Assembly: GCF_024622505.1 (NCBI RefSeq) | Contig: NZ_JANKAS010000005.1 | Span: 62,001-126,000 of the forward strand | Source: Irregularibacter muris | GTDB taxonomy: Bacteria; Bacillota; Clostridia; Eubacteriales; Garciellaceae | Direction: 5' to 3' | Length of the DNA: 64,000 nucleotides | Shown here: piece by piece, positions 36,317 to 43,722 of the stretch | Numbering within the stretch: position 1 is the stretch's first letter | Layout: each line of letters starts with the position of its first letter | Position numbers and translations under genes: made by a program | Notes under the pieces: generated by a model | What the model saw: only the letters and a program-made list of their open reading frames with translations | The model's database searches: none | What the model was told of the DNA's origin: nothing

Positions 36317-36910
36317 CTAAAAATGAATTATTCCAGTATGCTCAAGTAATATTTTAATGCCCATAAGAATTAAAGTAAATCCTCCTGCCAGCTCAGTTTT
36401 AGACTTATATTTTATCCCAAAGGTATTCCCTATTTTTACTCCTAAGGTACATAATATATAGGTAACAATTCCTATAATAAGAACTGCCCTAATAATATTG
36501 ACTCTCAAAAAAGCTAGAGTTATCCCTACTGCTAGGGCGTCAATGCTTGTGGCAATAGCTAAGGGTAGCATATTTTTAAAGTGTAGACCATTTTCTCTAG
36601 TGGCACTACCTTCTAATTCTGCTGTTGGTTCACATGAATTATTCCTTGACTCTTTAATCATATTTATTCCTATAACTCCCAGTAAAAAGAAAGCTATCCA
36701 ATGATCAATCGATGTAATTTTTTCATGAAATTGCATTCCTAAAAAATAACCGATTAGAGGCATTCCTCCTTGGAAAATACCGAAATAGGCTCCTACCGTT
36801 CTTGCTTTTTTCATCGTCATTCTTTTCATTGAAAAGCCCTTACAAATTGCCGCCGCAAAGGCATCCATTGCCAAACCAACTGAAATGATAAATAACTCCA
36901 CTACACCCAT
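36317..36910 (-). CDS. mntP: Manganese efflux pump MntP
   Basis: 197 aa, six membrane helices in two repeats. The paired motifs [15 protein letters not shown] (TM1) and [15 protein letters not shown] (TM4), with membrane Asp residues, are diagnostic of MntP. ATG at 36910 follows GGAGAAG; the open frame to 36943 lacks an RBS. I looked for a yybP-ykoY manganese riboswitch upstream and do not see its conserved boxes. It may prevent Mn(II) overload alongside the Fur-regulated iron systems. Confidence 0.9.
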   Translation of the reverse strand: MGVVELFIISVGLAMDAFAAAICKGFSMKRMTMKKARTVGAYFGIFQGGMPLIGYFLGMQFHEKITSIDHWIAFFLLGVIGINMIKESRNNSCEPTAELEGSATRENGLHFKNMLPLAIATSIDALAVGITLAFLRVNIIRAVLIIGIVTYILCTLGVKIGNTFGIKYKSKTELAGGFTLILMGIKILLEHTGIIHF

Positions 36911-37061
36911 ATTTTCTTCTCCTTTATTTCTAAAGCATGTCAATTATCCCCATAATGACTCAGATAAGAATTTGTTCCCTTACCCCGATATTGATTATAC
37001 CACATTTAGCGGTCAGAAAAATCATTAGGACAGGTTCTATCTAAACACGCCCTGTCCCATC

Positions 37062-37319
37062 CTATAAATTTACTCTTTTGACTTTGATTTCATTATGAAA
37101 ATTTGGCTGTTTTGGAAGCATTTTATTATCTATAGCCGATAATATTCTATCTCTCTTGAATGTTCTGATGGAATGCTTATCTAAATCTAGAGCCATTATT
37201 TTATCGCCTTGAATCTTTAATACTTGAATTTTTCTTTGGGTAATTTCTTGATCTTTTATATAAATAATCGATATTACCTTGTGATGATCGAGGGAATAGA
37301 ATAATGTTTTATTTAACAT
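37062..37319 (-). CDS. Small WYL-like domain protein, 85 aa
   Basis: The order HHKVISIIYIKDQEITQRKIQ, then KIMALDLDKHSIRTFKRDRIL, resembles the core of a WYL domain (ligand- or nucleic-acid-binding regulator module), here without any HTH. The start ATG 37319 follows AGGTGGTG; the frame further upstream has no RBS. Such stand-alone WYL-like proteins occur in clostridia with no known role. Confidence 0.6.
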   Translation of the reverse strand: MLNKTLFYSLDHHKVISIIYIKDQEITQRKIQVLKIQGDKIMALDLDKHSIRTFKRDRILSAIDNKMLPKQPNFHNEIKVKRVNL

Positions 37320-37449
37320 ACTTTCACCACCTATATTTTTATTATACCGAACATACGTTTCTATGTAAAGAGGTATTCTATTCCTATTCAAAGAGAAAAA
37401 TCAATAGAAAAAAGCTGTAAAATAGCTTATAGCTTTTTCCCTCCTCCAC

Positions 37450-37652
37450 TCATTTAGCATGAATCATCAAATGATGGGTAGCAATGTATATGAGCTTGCA
37501 AGTAATCAAGGTAAGGATTTTTCCTCTCCCTGAGATGCCAGAACAGAAAAGTCATAGGGATCCACTATCTTTTTTTCATATACCTTATATTTATAGTCCT
37601 CTTCCTTGGTCCTTATGATAATTTCGTCTCCCTTATTTATTTCATTAGACGG
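37450..37652 (-). pseudogene. Sortase C-terminal remnant with frameshift
   Basis: In frame 1 the minus strand reads NEINKGDEIIIRTKEEDYKY, then KIVDPYDFSVLASQGEEKSL, the strand order of a class D/E-type sortase before its catalytic Cys. The frame then meets a stop. Restoring one base between the SL codons and CCTTGATTACTTGC gives SLTLITC, the sortase active-site motif, followed in frame by an IYIATHHLMIHAK tail. The catalytic Arg of THRL has become His. The 5' half is gone and the next gene's promoter overlaps this end. Confidence 0.6.
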
Positions 37653-37705
37653 TTAAAATATTTTCCAACTATGCTATAATTTAGAAAAGTAAAGGTGGTG
37701 ACAAA

Positions 37706-38179
37706 GTGGACTTAGATAAGCTTTTAGAAAAATATCAAGTAGAATTGGATACACTTGTATTTGATGACTTCACCAATGAAACAGCTCTAAAAATTGGTTT
37801 GCATATCATAGAAGTGGCCAAGAAAAATAACAATAAAATCACTATAGATATTAACCGATTTAATCATCAGATCTTTCATTATTCCTTTGAGAACACAACT
37901 CCTGATAAGGATTTGTGGGTTTCCCGCAAAAGAAATGTTGTAGAGCATTTCTTTGTCAGCTCCATTTATATGGCTACCAAATTAAAAAAGGATAATACAA
38001 ACCTTTGGGATAAATACGGTCTATCCCCTGCTCAATACGCCGCTGTAGGAGGCTCCTTTCCCATCATCGTGAAGAATATAGGGGTAATCGGTTCTATTAC
38101 AGTTTCTGGTTTAAAGCCTGAAGAAGATCATGGTCTTGTGGTGACTTCCATCAGGAATTATCTAAATACTGCCCATTAA
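37706..38179 (+). CDS. UPF0303/heme-degrading-domain family protein
   Basis: 157 aa. The LGxHI-like segment ALKIGLHIIEVAKKNNNKITIDI, the KRNVVEHFFVSS and the AAVGGSFPIIVKNIGVIGSI ending place it in the UPF0303/GlcG-HbpS-like family. The related HbpS binds heme, but the function of this branch is unproven. GGTGGTGA precedes the start at 37706, and a TATAAT at about 37671 gives a plausible promoter. It lies on the opposite strand between two gene remnants. Confidence 0.8.
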   Translation: MDLDKLLEKYQVELDTLVFDDFTNETALKIGLHIIEVAKKNNNKITIDINRFNHQIFHYSFENTTPDKDLWVSRKRNVVEHFFVSSIYMATKLKKDNTNLWDKYGLSPAQYAAVGGSFPIIVKNIGVIGSITVSGLKPEEDHGLVVTSIRNYLNTAH

Positions 38180-38217
38180 AAAAAGAGTAAGATTAAAATT
38201 TTAATCTTACTCTTTTT
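38180..38217. terminator. Perfect 38-base bidirectional terminator
   Basis: Two 19-base arms, centre 38198/38199, with five A/T at each flank. It ends the UPF0303 gene and also faces the stop of the minus-strand fragment at 38221. Confidence 0.92.
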
Positions 38218-38220
38218 GGA

Positions 38221-38361
38221 TTATTTAATTTCTAAAGTAATCTTGTCCCCCTGCTTAACTGGACCATAATCTGATACCCTGAGAGACTTCCCCTCCAAAT
38301 TGGTGATAATCACTGGCGTTACTAGGGAAGGTACCTTGTTCTTTATGCCTTTTATATCCAC
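38221..38361 (-). pseudogene. C-terminal fragment of an unknown gene cut by the IS element
   Basis: 46 codons ending at TAA 38221. The tail is protein-like (NLEGKSLRVSDYGPVKQGDK then ITLEIK) and abuts the element's right end at about 38361. It has no start codon of its own and lacks the upstream part of the gene. Family not recognised. It has the same orientation as the nearby sortase remnant, so both may come from one lost surface-protein locus. Confidence 0.45.
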
Positions 38362-38500
38362 GTGAACCTCTCACGACTAAAGTCGCAAGCTTCTAGCATC
38401 ACTACTAGAGTTTCCTGCTTCTTGGACCGACCTTACTACATCGCATTCTCCACAGGCGTTAATTCGGATAGTTCCTACCCTAGATTTATCATTTGTTATG
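38362..38500 (-). ncRNA. Predicted omega RNA (reRNA) of TnpB
   Basis: In IS605/IS1341 elements the 3' end of tnpB and the right end encode the guide scaffold. Here the minus strand from the tnpB tail to 38362 holds the end hairpin (GACTTTAGTC core at 38375-38384) and ends GAGAGGTTCAC. The bases on the minus strand beyond 38361 (starting GTGGATATAAAAGGC) would serve as guide. The scaffold's 5' limit is not determined. Confidence 0.45.
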
Positions 38501-39638
38501 CTGATGCTAATATTCTAAGTCCTTCTTGTAGTATATTCCTGCTAGCATTTATATCTCTATCGTGATGACTCCCGCAATTCTTGCAAACCCATTCTCTAAC
38601 CAAAAGATCCTTGGTTTCTATGTTCTTACATCCACAATCTGAACATAATTGACTTGATGGAAAGAATTTATCAATTTTGATATAATCTCTACCATACCAG
38701 TTTGCTTTATATTCTAGCTGTCTAGTAAATTCAGACCAAGATACATCGGATATTGCCTTTGCTAATTTGCAATTCTTAATCATTCCACTCACATTTAAAT
38801 CTTCACTAACTACAATTTGGTTTTCATTAATAATCTGTGAAGATAGTTTATGTAAAAAATCTTTTCGGGTGTCTGATATCTTTTCGTGAAGCCTTGCTAC
38901 CTTGACTCCCATCTTGCTTCTATTCTTACTTCCTTTTTGCTTCTTGGATAATTGCCTTTGTAGTTTAGTTAGTTTCCTTTCATATTTATATAGGTTTCTA
39001 GGATTAGAAATCTTGTTTCCATTGCTATCTATTAGAAAATCTCTAATACCTAAATCAACTCCTATGTTCTTATGGGTCTTAGGCAATTCTTTTATCCGGG
39101 TATCCACAAGAATACTCACAAAATGTCTCCCACTTGGACTTTGAGATACTGTTACAGACTTGATTTTTCCATCAAATTCCCTGTGGACTTTAGCTTCTAC
39201 CCATTTTAGCTTTGGTAGTTTAATTTTGTTTTCTGCAAAGTTTACTTCTATATTCTTGTTTGTAAAGTTGGTTGTATAGCTAAATTGATTGCTATGCTTA
39301 CTCTTGAATTTAGGAAATCCTGTTTTATCTCTTCCCTGTTTAATTCTTCTAAAGAAATTTTGATAAGCAGTATTTAAATGATAAACAGCATTGGTTAAGG
39401 CGAACTTATCTACTTCCTTGAGCCAGATAAATTCTTTCTTTAGCTCTCTATTTAAATGGTTATTACAATCTATTTTCGACAGAGTTTCTTTCTTCTCTTC
39501 GTACAATTTTATCTTTTTATCTAAATAGTAGTTATACACAAACCTAGTACATCCAAAGGTTTTTGCTAATTGCTTTTTTTGCTCGTCCTTTAGATATATT
39601 CTATATTTATAGCTCTTTAGCACCAAGGTTCGCCCCAC
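38496..39638 (-). CDS. tnpB: RNA-guided endonuclease TnpB (IS605 OrfB)
   Basis: 380 aa from the first open GTG; a TTG/GTG 4-5 codons later (before LKSYKYRIY) may be the true start. N-terminal OrfB helix-turn-helix ([16 protein letters not shown]), then a RuvC nuclease with all catalytic positions: Asp-195 (IGVDLGIRD), Glu-279 (VSEDLNVSG) and the [11 protein letters not shown] Asp (360-362). The zinc ribbon is intact (CSDCG 332-336, CKNCG 352-356). So it looks competent for guided cleavage. It is encoded as in Deinococcus ISDra2, but with its tnpA broken. Confidence 0.93.
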   Translation of the reverse strand: MGRTLVLKSYKYRIYLKDEQKKQLAKTFGCTRFVYNYYLDKKIKLYEEKKETLSKIDCNNHLNRELKKEFIWLKEVDKFALTNAVYHLNTAYQNFFRRIKQGRDKTGFPKFKSKHSNQFSYTTNFTNKNIEVNFAENKIKLPKLKWVEAKVHREFDGKIKSVTVSQSPSGRHFVSILVDTRIKELPKTHKNIGVDLGIRDFLIDSNGNKISNPRNLYKYERKLTKLQRQLSKKQKGSKNRSKMGVKVARLHEKISDTRKDFLHKLSSQIINENQIVVSEDLNVSGMIKNCKLAKAISDVSWSEFTRQLEYKANWYGRDYIKIDKFFPSSQLCSDCGCKNIETKDLLVREWVCKNCGSHHDRDINASRNILQEGLRILASA

Positions 39639-39643
39639 CTTTC

Positions 39644-39820
39644 CTATTTAGTTTTTTGATCTCTTATATACTCTCTTATTTATTTTTCTGTGTTCTCTGA
39701 TACAGTAGCTACAAAATAGCTAGGATTTTATTGCAATATCTCATGCCTATACTTCGTATACCAGACGATATGATACTGGATAGTATAAATATATCCTCTT
39801 CCATAAGTAACCTTTCCCAT
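39644..39820 (-). pseudogene. tnpA (Y1 transposase) remnant, internally deleted
   Basis: One continuous 59-codon frame reads MGKVTYGRGYIYTIQYHIVW, then KYRHEIL and a stop, followed directly by NPSYFVATVSENTEK, a stop, then [11 protein letters not shown] and the final stop. These are the N- and C-terminal ends of an IS200 TnpA; the middle, including the HUH and Tyr catalytic residues, is missing. The second stop replaces what is normally Gln (TAA for CAA). Confidence 0.8.
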
Positions 39821-40164
39821 ATGTCACCAACCCTTAGAAACATCATAACATATGGATTTATACCATTCTATACTGCATATGCTTTTTTAGCTCAATTTTT
39901 ATCAACATATGTCCCCACTAACTCACGACTGAAGTCACGAGAATGCGTGGTGACAGTTTCAAAATTCCAACTCCTAGTCATCATACTGTATAGCTTTCCC
40001 ACATTTTCTTAGGTAGCTATCATGCTTACAGTATAATACCCTTTGATAGTCTTAATGTAACTTATTTTATCATCTTTTTTCTGCCTATAATCTGTCCAAT
40101 AATCTTATTGCTTCTCCATGATAAGGTAAATATCTTATTTTAGGGGAATTCTATTGAAAAAGTA

Positions 40165-40214
40165 AAGAGAAAGGAGGGGACGCAGAATGATTTCTGCGTC
40201 CCCTCCTTTCTCTT
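40165..40214. terminator. Strong terminator after the lysR gene
   Basis: 23-base perfect arms (40165-40187 and 40192-40214, core GGAGGGGACGCAGAA), 4-base loop, just after the minus-strand lysR stop at 40217. It also shields that gene from the IS side. Confidence 0.93.
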
Positions 40215-40216
40215 AT

Positions 40217-41158
40217 TTATAGGAGATGATCCTTTTTGTTAAACTCATGAATTGTTTGAATAAACACTTGAGCAATCTTAGATAAATACATATCCTTTCT
40301 GGTGGCTATACAAGTATCCCAATAGGCATTTTCTATGCCCTCAATAAAATAGTAATCGGTCTCGTATTGGCCTTTAAATACCTTGGTGTATTCCATTGGC
40401 ACAAAGGCAATGCCATATCCCGTACTTGCCAGTCTTCGAGCAGTTTCAAAGTTCTTTAAGGATAGACAGATGTTAGGCTTGATACCTGCCTCATGAAAGA
40501 TATTGTCACTAATCTGCCTAATACGCTTCCCCTTATCCATGAGGATAAATTTTTCATCCCTAAACCATTGAATATTGATGGTGGGATAGGCATCTTTGTT
40601 CCCCTTTAGGGATGCATGTTTAGATAAGAGGTGATCCCTTTGGGTAGCCAATAAAATCGGGTCCCTATAAAGTAAATCATAATCAATAAACTTTTTCTCA
40701 CTAAAGGGATGATAATGCATAATGGCAAAGTCGATGGTGGCCTCTGCCAAAGAATTCTCCAGCACAGTAGAACTTTCTTCTCGAATATAGACTTCAATTC
40801 CAGGATATCTTTGGGTAAATTGGGGGAGTAATTTGGGAAGTAAATAAGTCCCTAAAAAATTTGTTATGCCTATGGTAATTCTTCCTCTTTTTAAATCATT
40901 TATATAGGTAACTTCATTTTTAAAATCATTGTAGATATTTAATATTTCTATGGCTGTTAGATAGTACTTTTCCCCAGCTAAAGTTAATTTCATGCCATCA
41001 TGATTTCGAACAAACAGCTTAGTCCCTATGTTTTCCTCAATTTTTTGTAAAGCTTGGCTTAGGGAAGGCTGGGCAATAAAAAGTTTCTTTGCTGCTTTGG
41101 AAATACTCTTTGTTTCAGCTATGGCCTTTATATACAATAACTCTCGTTCATTCACCAT
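40217..41158 (-). CDS. LysR-family regulator (CcpC/CitR-like position)
   Basis: 313 aa. N-terminal wHTH (LLYIKAIAETKSISKAAKKL, then FIAQPSLSQALQKIEENIG) and a periplasmic-binding-like effector domain (ITIGITNFLGTYLLPKLLPQ). It is divergent from a two-gene aconitase operon, the arrangement seen for CcpC, the LysR regulator of aconitase in Bacillus that senses citrate. It is therefore the likely controller of the two hydratase genes. A CCTATAGG dyad lies in the intergenic region. Confidence 0.9.
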   Translation of the reverse strand: MVNERELLYIKAIAETKSISKAAKKLFIAQPSLSQALQKIEENIGTKLFVRNHDGMKLTLAGEKYYLTAIEILNIYNDFKNEVTYINDLKRGRITIGITNFLGTYLLPKLLPQFTQRYPGIEVYIREESSTVLENSLAEATIDFAIMHYHPFSEKKFIDYDLLYRDPILLATQRDHLLSKHASLKGNKDAYPTINIQWFRDEKFILMDKGKRIRQISDNIFHEAGIKPNICLSLKNFETARRLASTGYGIAFVPMEYTKVFKGQYETDYYFIEGIENAYWDTCIATRKDMYLSKIAQVFIQTIHEFNKKDHLL

Positions 41159-41179
41159 ACTTCCCTCCTTGATATAGGA

Positions 41180-41202
41180 AATACCTATAGGGAATATAAT
41201 AA
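41180..41202. promoter_or_regulatory. Candidate LysR operator
   Basis: A GGAAATACCTATAGGGAAT dyad centred on the 8-base palindrome CCTATAGG, between divergent lysR and the first hydratase. Its shape (AT-rich dyad, T-N11-A like) suits a LysR site, but no consensus is established for this protein. Confidence 0.35.
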
Positions 41203-41289
41203 AATAAATATTAGACTATATTCTACCTTCATTATAAACTGAATATACAATTGTTACAATATTAACTTTTAGATATGGAGGGAAAGCAT

Positions 41290-43596
41290 TTGATTAAGAT
41301 AACCAGAGAAAATGTCTTGATACGAAATGGTCGAGAAATAGTTCCCCAGGACGCAGATTATTCTACTTGGGTGAAGAACAATCTAGGAAAAAGCTTTCAA
41401 GCAAATGAGGCAAGAAAGGGAACCATTTCCTATAATATTTTAAAGGCTCATCAGCATTCTGATCAAGATGAACTTTTACGATTAAAATTTGATTCCATCA
41501 CCTCCCATGATATTACCTATGTGGGTATTATTCAAACTGCAAGGGCTAGTGGTATGAAAAAGTTTCCTCTCCCCTATGTTCTTACCAACTGCCACAATAG
41601 TCTTTGTGCTGTAGGAGGAACCATCAACGAAGATGATCATAAATTTGCCCTATCGGCGGCTCAAAAATATGGTGGAATTTATGTGCCTCCTAATTTAGCT
41701 GTCATTCATTCCTATAACCGCGAAATGATGACCAAATGTGGAAATATGATTTTAGGTTCAGACAGCCATACAAGATACGGAGCCCTAGGCACTATGGCTG
41801 TGGGCGAGGGGGGCGGAGAATTAGCCAAGCAACTCCTTGAGCAAACCTATGATGTAGAATCTCCAGAGATAATCGCCATCTATCTAAAGGGCAAGCCCAA
41901 TCCAGGGGTGGGTCCTCAAGACGTAGCTCTATCCATTATTAAAGCAGTATACAACAATAATTTTGTAAAAAATAAAGTTATGGAATTCATTGGAGAAGGC
42001 GTTAGCTCCTTACCCGTAGAATACAGGAATGGAATAGATGTAATGACCACAGAGGCTGCCTGCTGGAGCTCCATCTGGGAAACCGATGACAAAGTGAAAG
42101 AGTACTATGAAATCCATGGAAGAGCAGCAGACTATAAGACTCTAAAACCCGAAGAACTCGCTCTGTACGATGGCCTTGTGGAGGTTGATCTCTCTAAGAT
42201 CAAGCCTTCTATTGCCCTCCCCTTCCATCCAAGCAATGTATATACCATAGAGGAATTAAAAAACAATCCTAAGGATATCTTTGCCCTAGTGGAAAAGGAA
42301 AGCAAAAAAGTTTTTGAATCCAATGATGTAGCTATTGATTTAATGAGTAAAATTGTAAATGGGAATATTCATGTAGATCAAGGAGTCATTGTAGGATGTT
42401 CTGGAGGTACCTTTGACAATATTGTTGCTGCTGCCGATATTCTTCGAGGAAAATCCACCGGAAACGGTACCTTCTCCATGAGTGTTTATGCTGGAAGTCA
42501 GCCAACTTACATGGAATTAGTAAAAAATGGAACTGTAGCCGATTTAATGGCAGCGGGTGCTGTGATGAAGCCAGCCTTCTGTGGTCCATGCTTTGGAGCA
42601 GGAGATACCCCTGCCAACAATGAGTTATCCATTAGACATGCAACAAGAAACTTCCCCAATAGGGATGGTTCCAAGCCTAACGAAGGCCAAACCTCCATGG
42701 TAGCCCTCATGGATGCTCGCTCCATTGCCGCTACAGCAGCCAATGGTGGAGTTTTAACCGGCGCCGATGAAGTAGCTGTGGAATATTCCCCTAAAAAATA
42801 TTATTTTGATCAATCTATCTATGAGAAAAAGGTTTATGATAGTAAGGGTCACGCAGATGATTCTGTAGATTTAGTTTTTGGACCCAATATTAAGGATTGG
42901 CCAAAGATGCCTGCTCTAACCGACCATATGATGATCAAAGTGGTGACCCATATTACCGACCCTGTGACCACAACAGATGAATTGATTCCTTCGGGTGAAA
43001 CTTCATCCTATAGATCCAATCCCATCAGACTTTCTGAATTTACCTTAAGCCGAAAGGATCCAAATTATGTTCCCAACGCAAAGGAAGTTCATGAATATGA
43101 GATATATCGAGAAGAGGGGAAAAATCCTGAAGAGAAATTTGATGAACTCAGGTCAGCTTATGAAGCCATTAGAAAGATCAAAGGTTTTGAAGCTCTCTCT
43201 CCGGAAGAAATGGGTATAGGAAGTACCCTATATGCCAATAAGCCTGGAGATGGCTCTGCAAGGGAACAAGCGGCTTCCTGTCAAAGAGTCTTGGGTGCCT
43301 GGGCCAATATTGCAACGGAATATGCTACAAAGAGATATCGTTCCAACTTGCTTAACTGGGGAATTATCCCCTTCTTGATTGAAGATGGAAATCTAATAAA
43401 TAAGGATGACTTTATCTTCATTCCTCATATTAAAGAAGCGATTTCACAAGAAAGCGATAGGATAAAGGCCTATGTATTGGGAGAGTCTCTCAAGGAAATC
43501 ACCTTCTCCCTTGGGCACTTAACCCATGAAGAAAGGGAGATTTTAATCTCTGGCTCATTGATTAATTATAATAAGAAGATGAACTCGTCTAGATAA
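41290..43596 (+). CDS. Aconitase-family hydratase, YbhJ-like
   Basis: 768 aa. The three cluster cysteines appear in VGCSGGTFDNI and FCGPCFGAGD. HSYNREMMTKCGNMILGSDSHTRYGALG and the swivel domain with ASCQRVLGAWANIATEYATK are also clear. It is closer to the YbhJ branch, whose substrate is unknown, than to classic aconitase. The start is TTG 41290, because GGAGGG lies 7 bases before it and the in-frame ATG at 41275 overlaps that RBS. The second hydratase gene follows after a hairpin-bearing spacer. Confidence 0.88.
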   Translation: MIKITRENVLIRNGREIVPQDADYSTWVKNNLGKSFQANEARKGTISYNILKAHQHSDQDELLRLKFDSITSHDITYVGIIQTARASGMKKFPLPYVLTNCHNSLCAVGGTINEDDHKFALSAAQKYGGIYVPPNLAVIHSYNREMMTKCGNMILGSDSHTRYGALGTMAVGEGGGELAKQLLEQTYDVESPEIIAIYLKGKPNPGVGPQDVALSIIKAVYNNNFVKNKVMEFIGEGVSSLPVEYRNGIDVMTTEAACWSSIWETDDKVKEYYEIHGRAADYKTLKPEELALYDGLVEVDLSKIKPSIALPFHPSNVYTIEELKNNPKDIFALVEKESKKVFESNDVAIDLMSKIVNGNIHVDQGVIVGCSGGTFDNIVAAADILRGKSTGNGTFSMSVYAGSQPTYMELVKNGTVADLMAAGAVMKPAFCGPCFGAGDTPANNELSIRHATRNFPNRDGSKPNEGQTSMVALMDARSIAATAANGGVLTGADEVAVEYSPKKYYFDQSIYEKKVYDSKGHADDSVDLVFGPNIKDWPKMPALTDHMMIKVVTHITDPVTTTDELIPSGETSSYRSNPIRLSEFTLSRKDPNYVPNAKEVHEYEIYREEGKNPEEKFDELRSAYEAIRKIKGFEALSPEEMGIGSTLYANKPGDGSAREQAASCQRVLGAWANIATEYATKRYRSNLLNWGIIPFLIEDGNLINKDDFIFIPHIKEAISQESDRIKAYVLGESLKEITFSLGHLTHEEREILISGSLINYNKKMNSSR

Positions 43597-43651
43597 AGCT
43601 GAATAACGAGACTTCAGATGGGGGCTCTACCCCACCTTGTAGAAAATGGAC

Positions 43652-43701
43652 AAATCTGTATGAAAGAGAAAGACTATGATCTTCCTCTTTCATACAGATT
43701 T
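43652..43701 (+). promoter_or_regulatory. Intercistronic hairpin between the two hydratase genes
   Basis: AAATCTGTATGAAAGAG (43652-43668) pairs perfectly with 43685-43701 around a 16-base loop, ending 7 bases before the AGGAGG of the next gene. Without a U-run it looks like a processing, stability or translation-control element rather than a terminator. Confidence 0.6.
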
Positions 43702-43722
43702 GATATACAGGAGGATAACAAT

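Larger units (their letters stand above)
38362..39960 (-). mobile_element. IS200/IS605-group element: intact tnpB, deleted tnpA
   Basis: The element contains tnpB and an upstream internally deleted tnpA. The two ends share CTCACGACTNAAGTC in the same orientation (38370-38384 and 39922-39936), as expected for IS605-type ends, which are not inverted repeats. The right end is set by the junction with the gene fragment at 38361. The left end lies near 39945-39990 and is approximate. It cannot move alone without a TnpA from elsewhere. Confidence 0.75.

Noticed and set aside
36911-37061. Possible yybP-ykoY manganese riboswitch before mntP
   Set aside because: The conserved boxes of that class are not visible; only short G-rich stretches occur.
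39731-40012. 93-codon plus-strand open frame in the IS left end
   Set aside because: It is antisense to the tnpA remnant and the end sequence, with no protein-like domains.
40018-40130. Coding-like stretch beyond the IS left end on the minus strand
   Set aside because: 31 open codons with charged composition, but stops on both sides and no start or family match; chance cannot be excluded.
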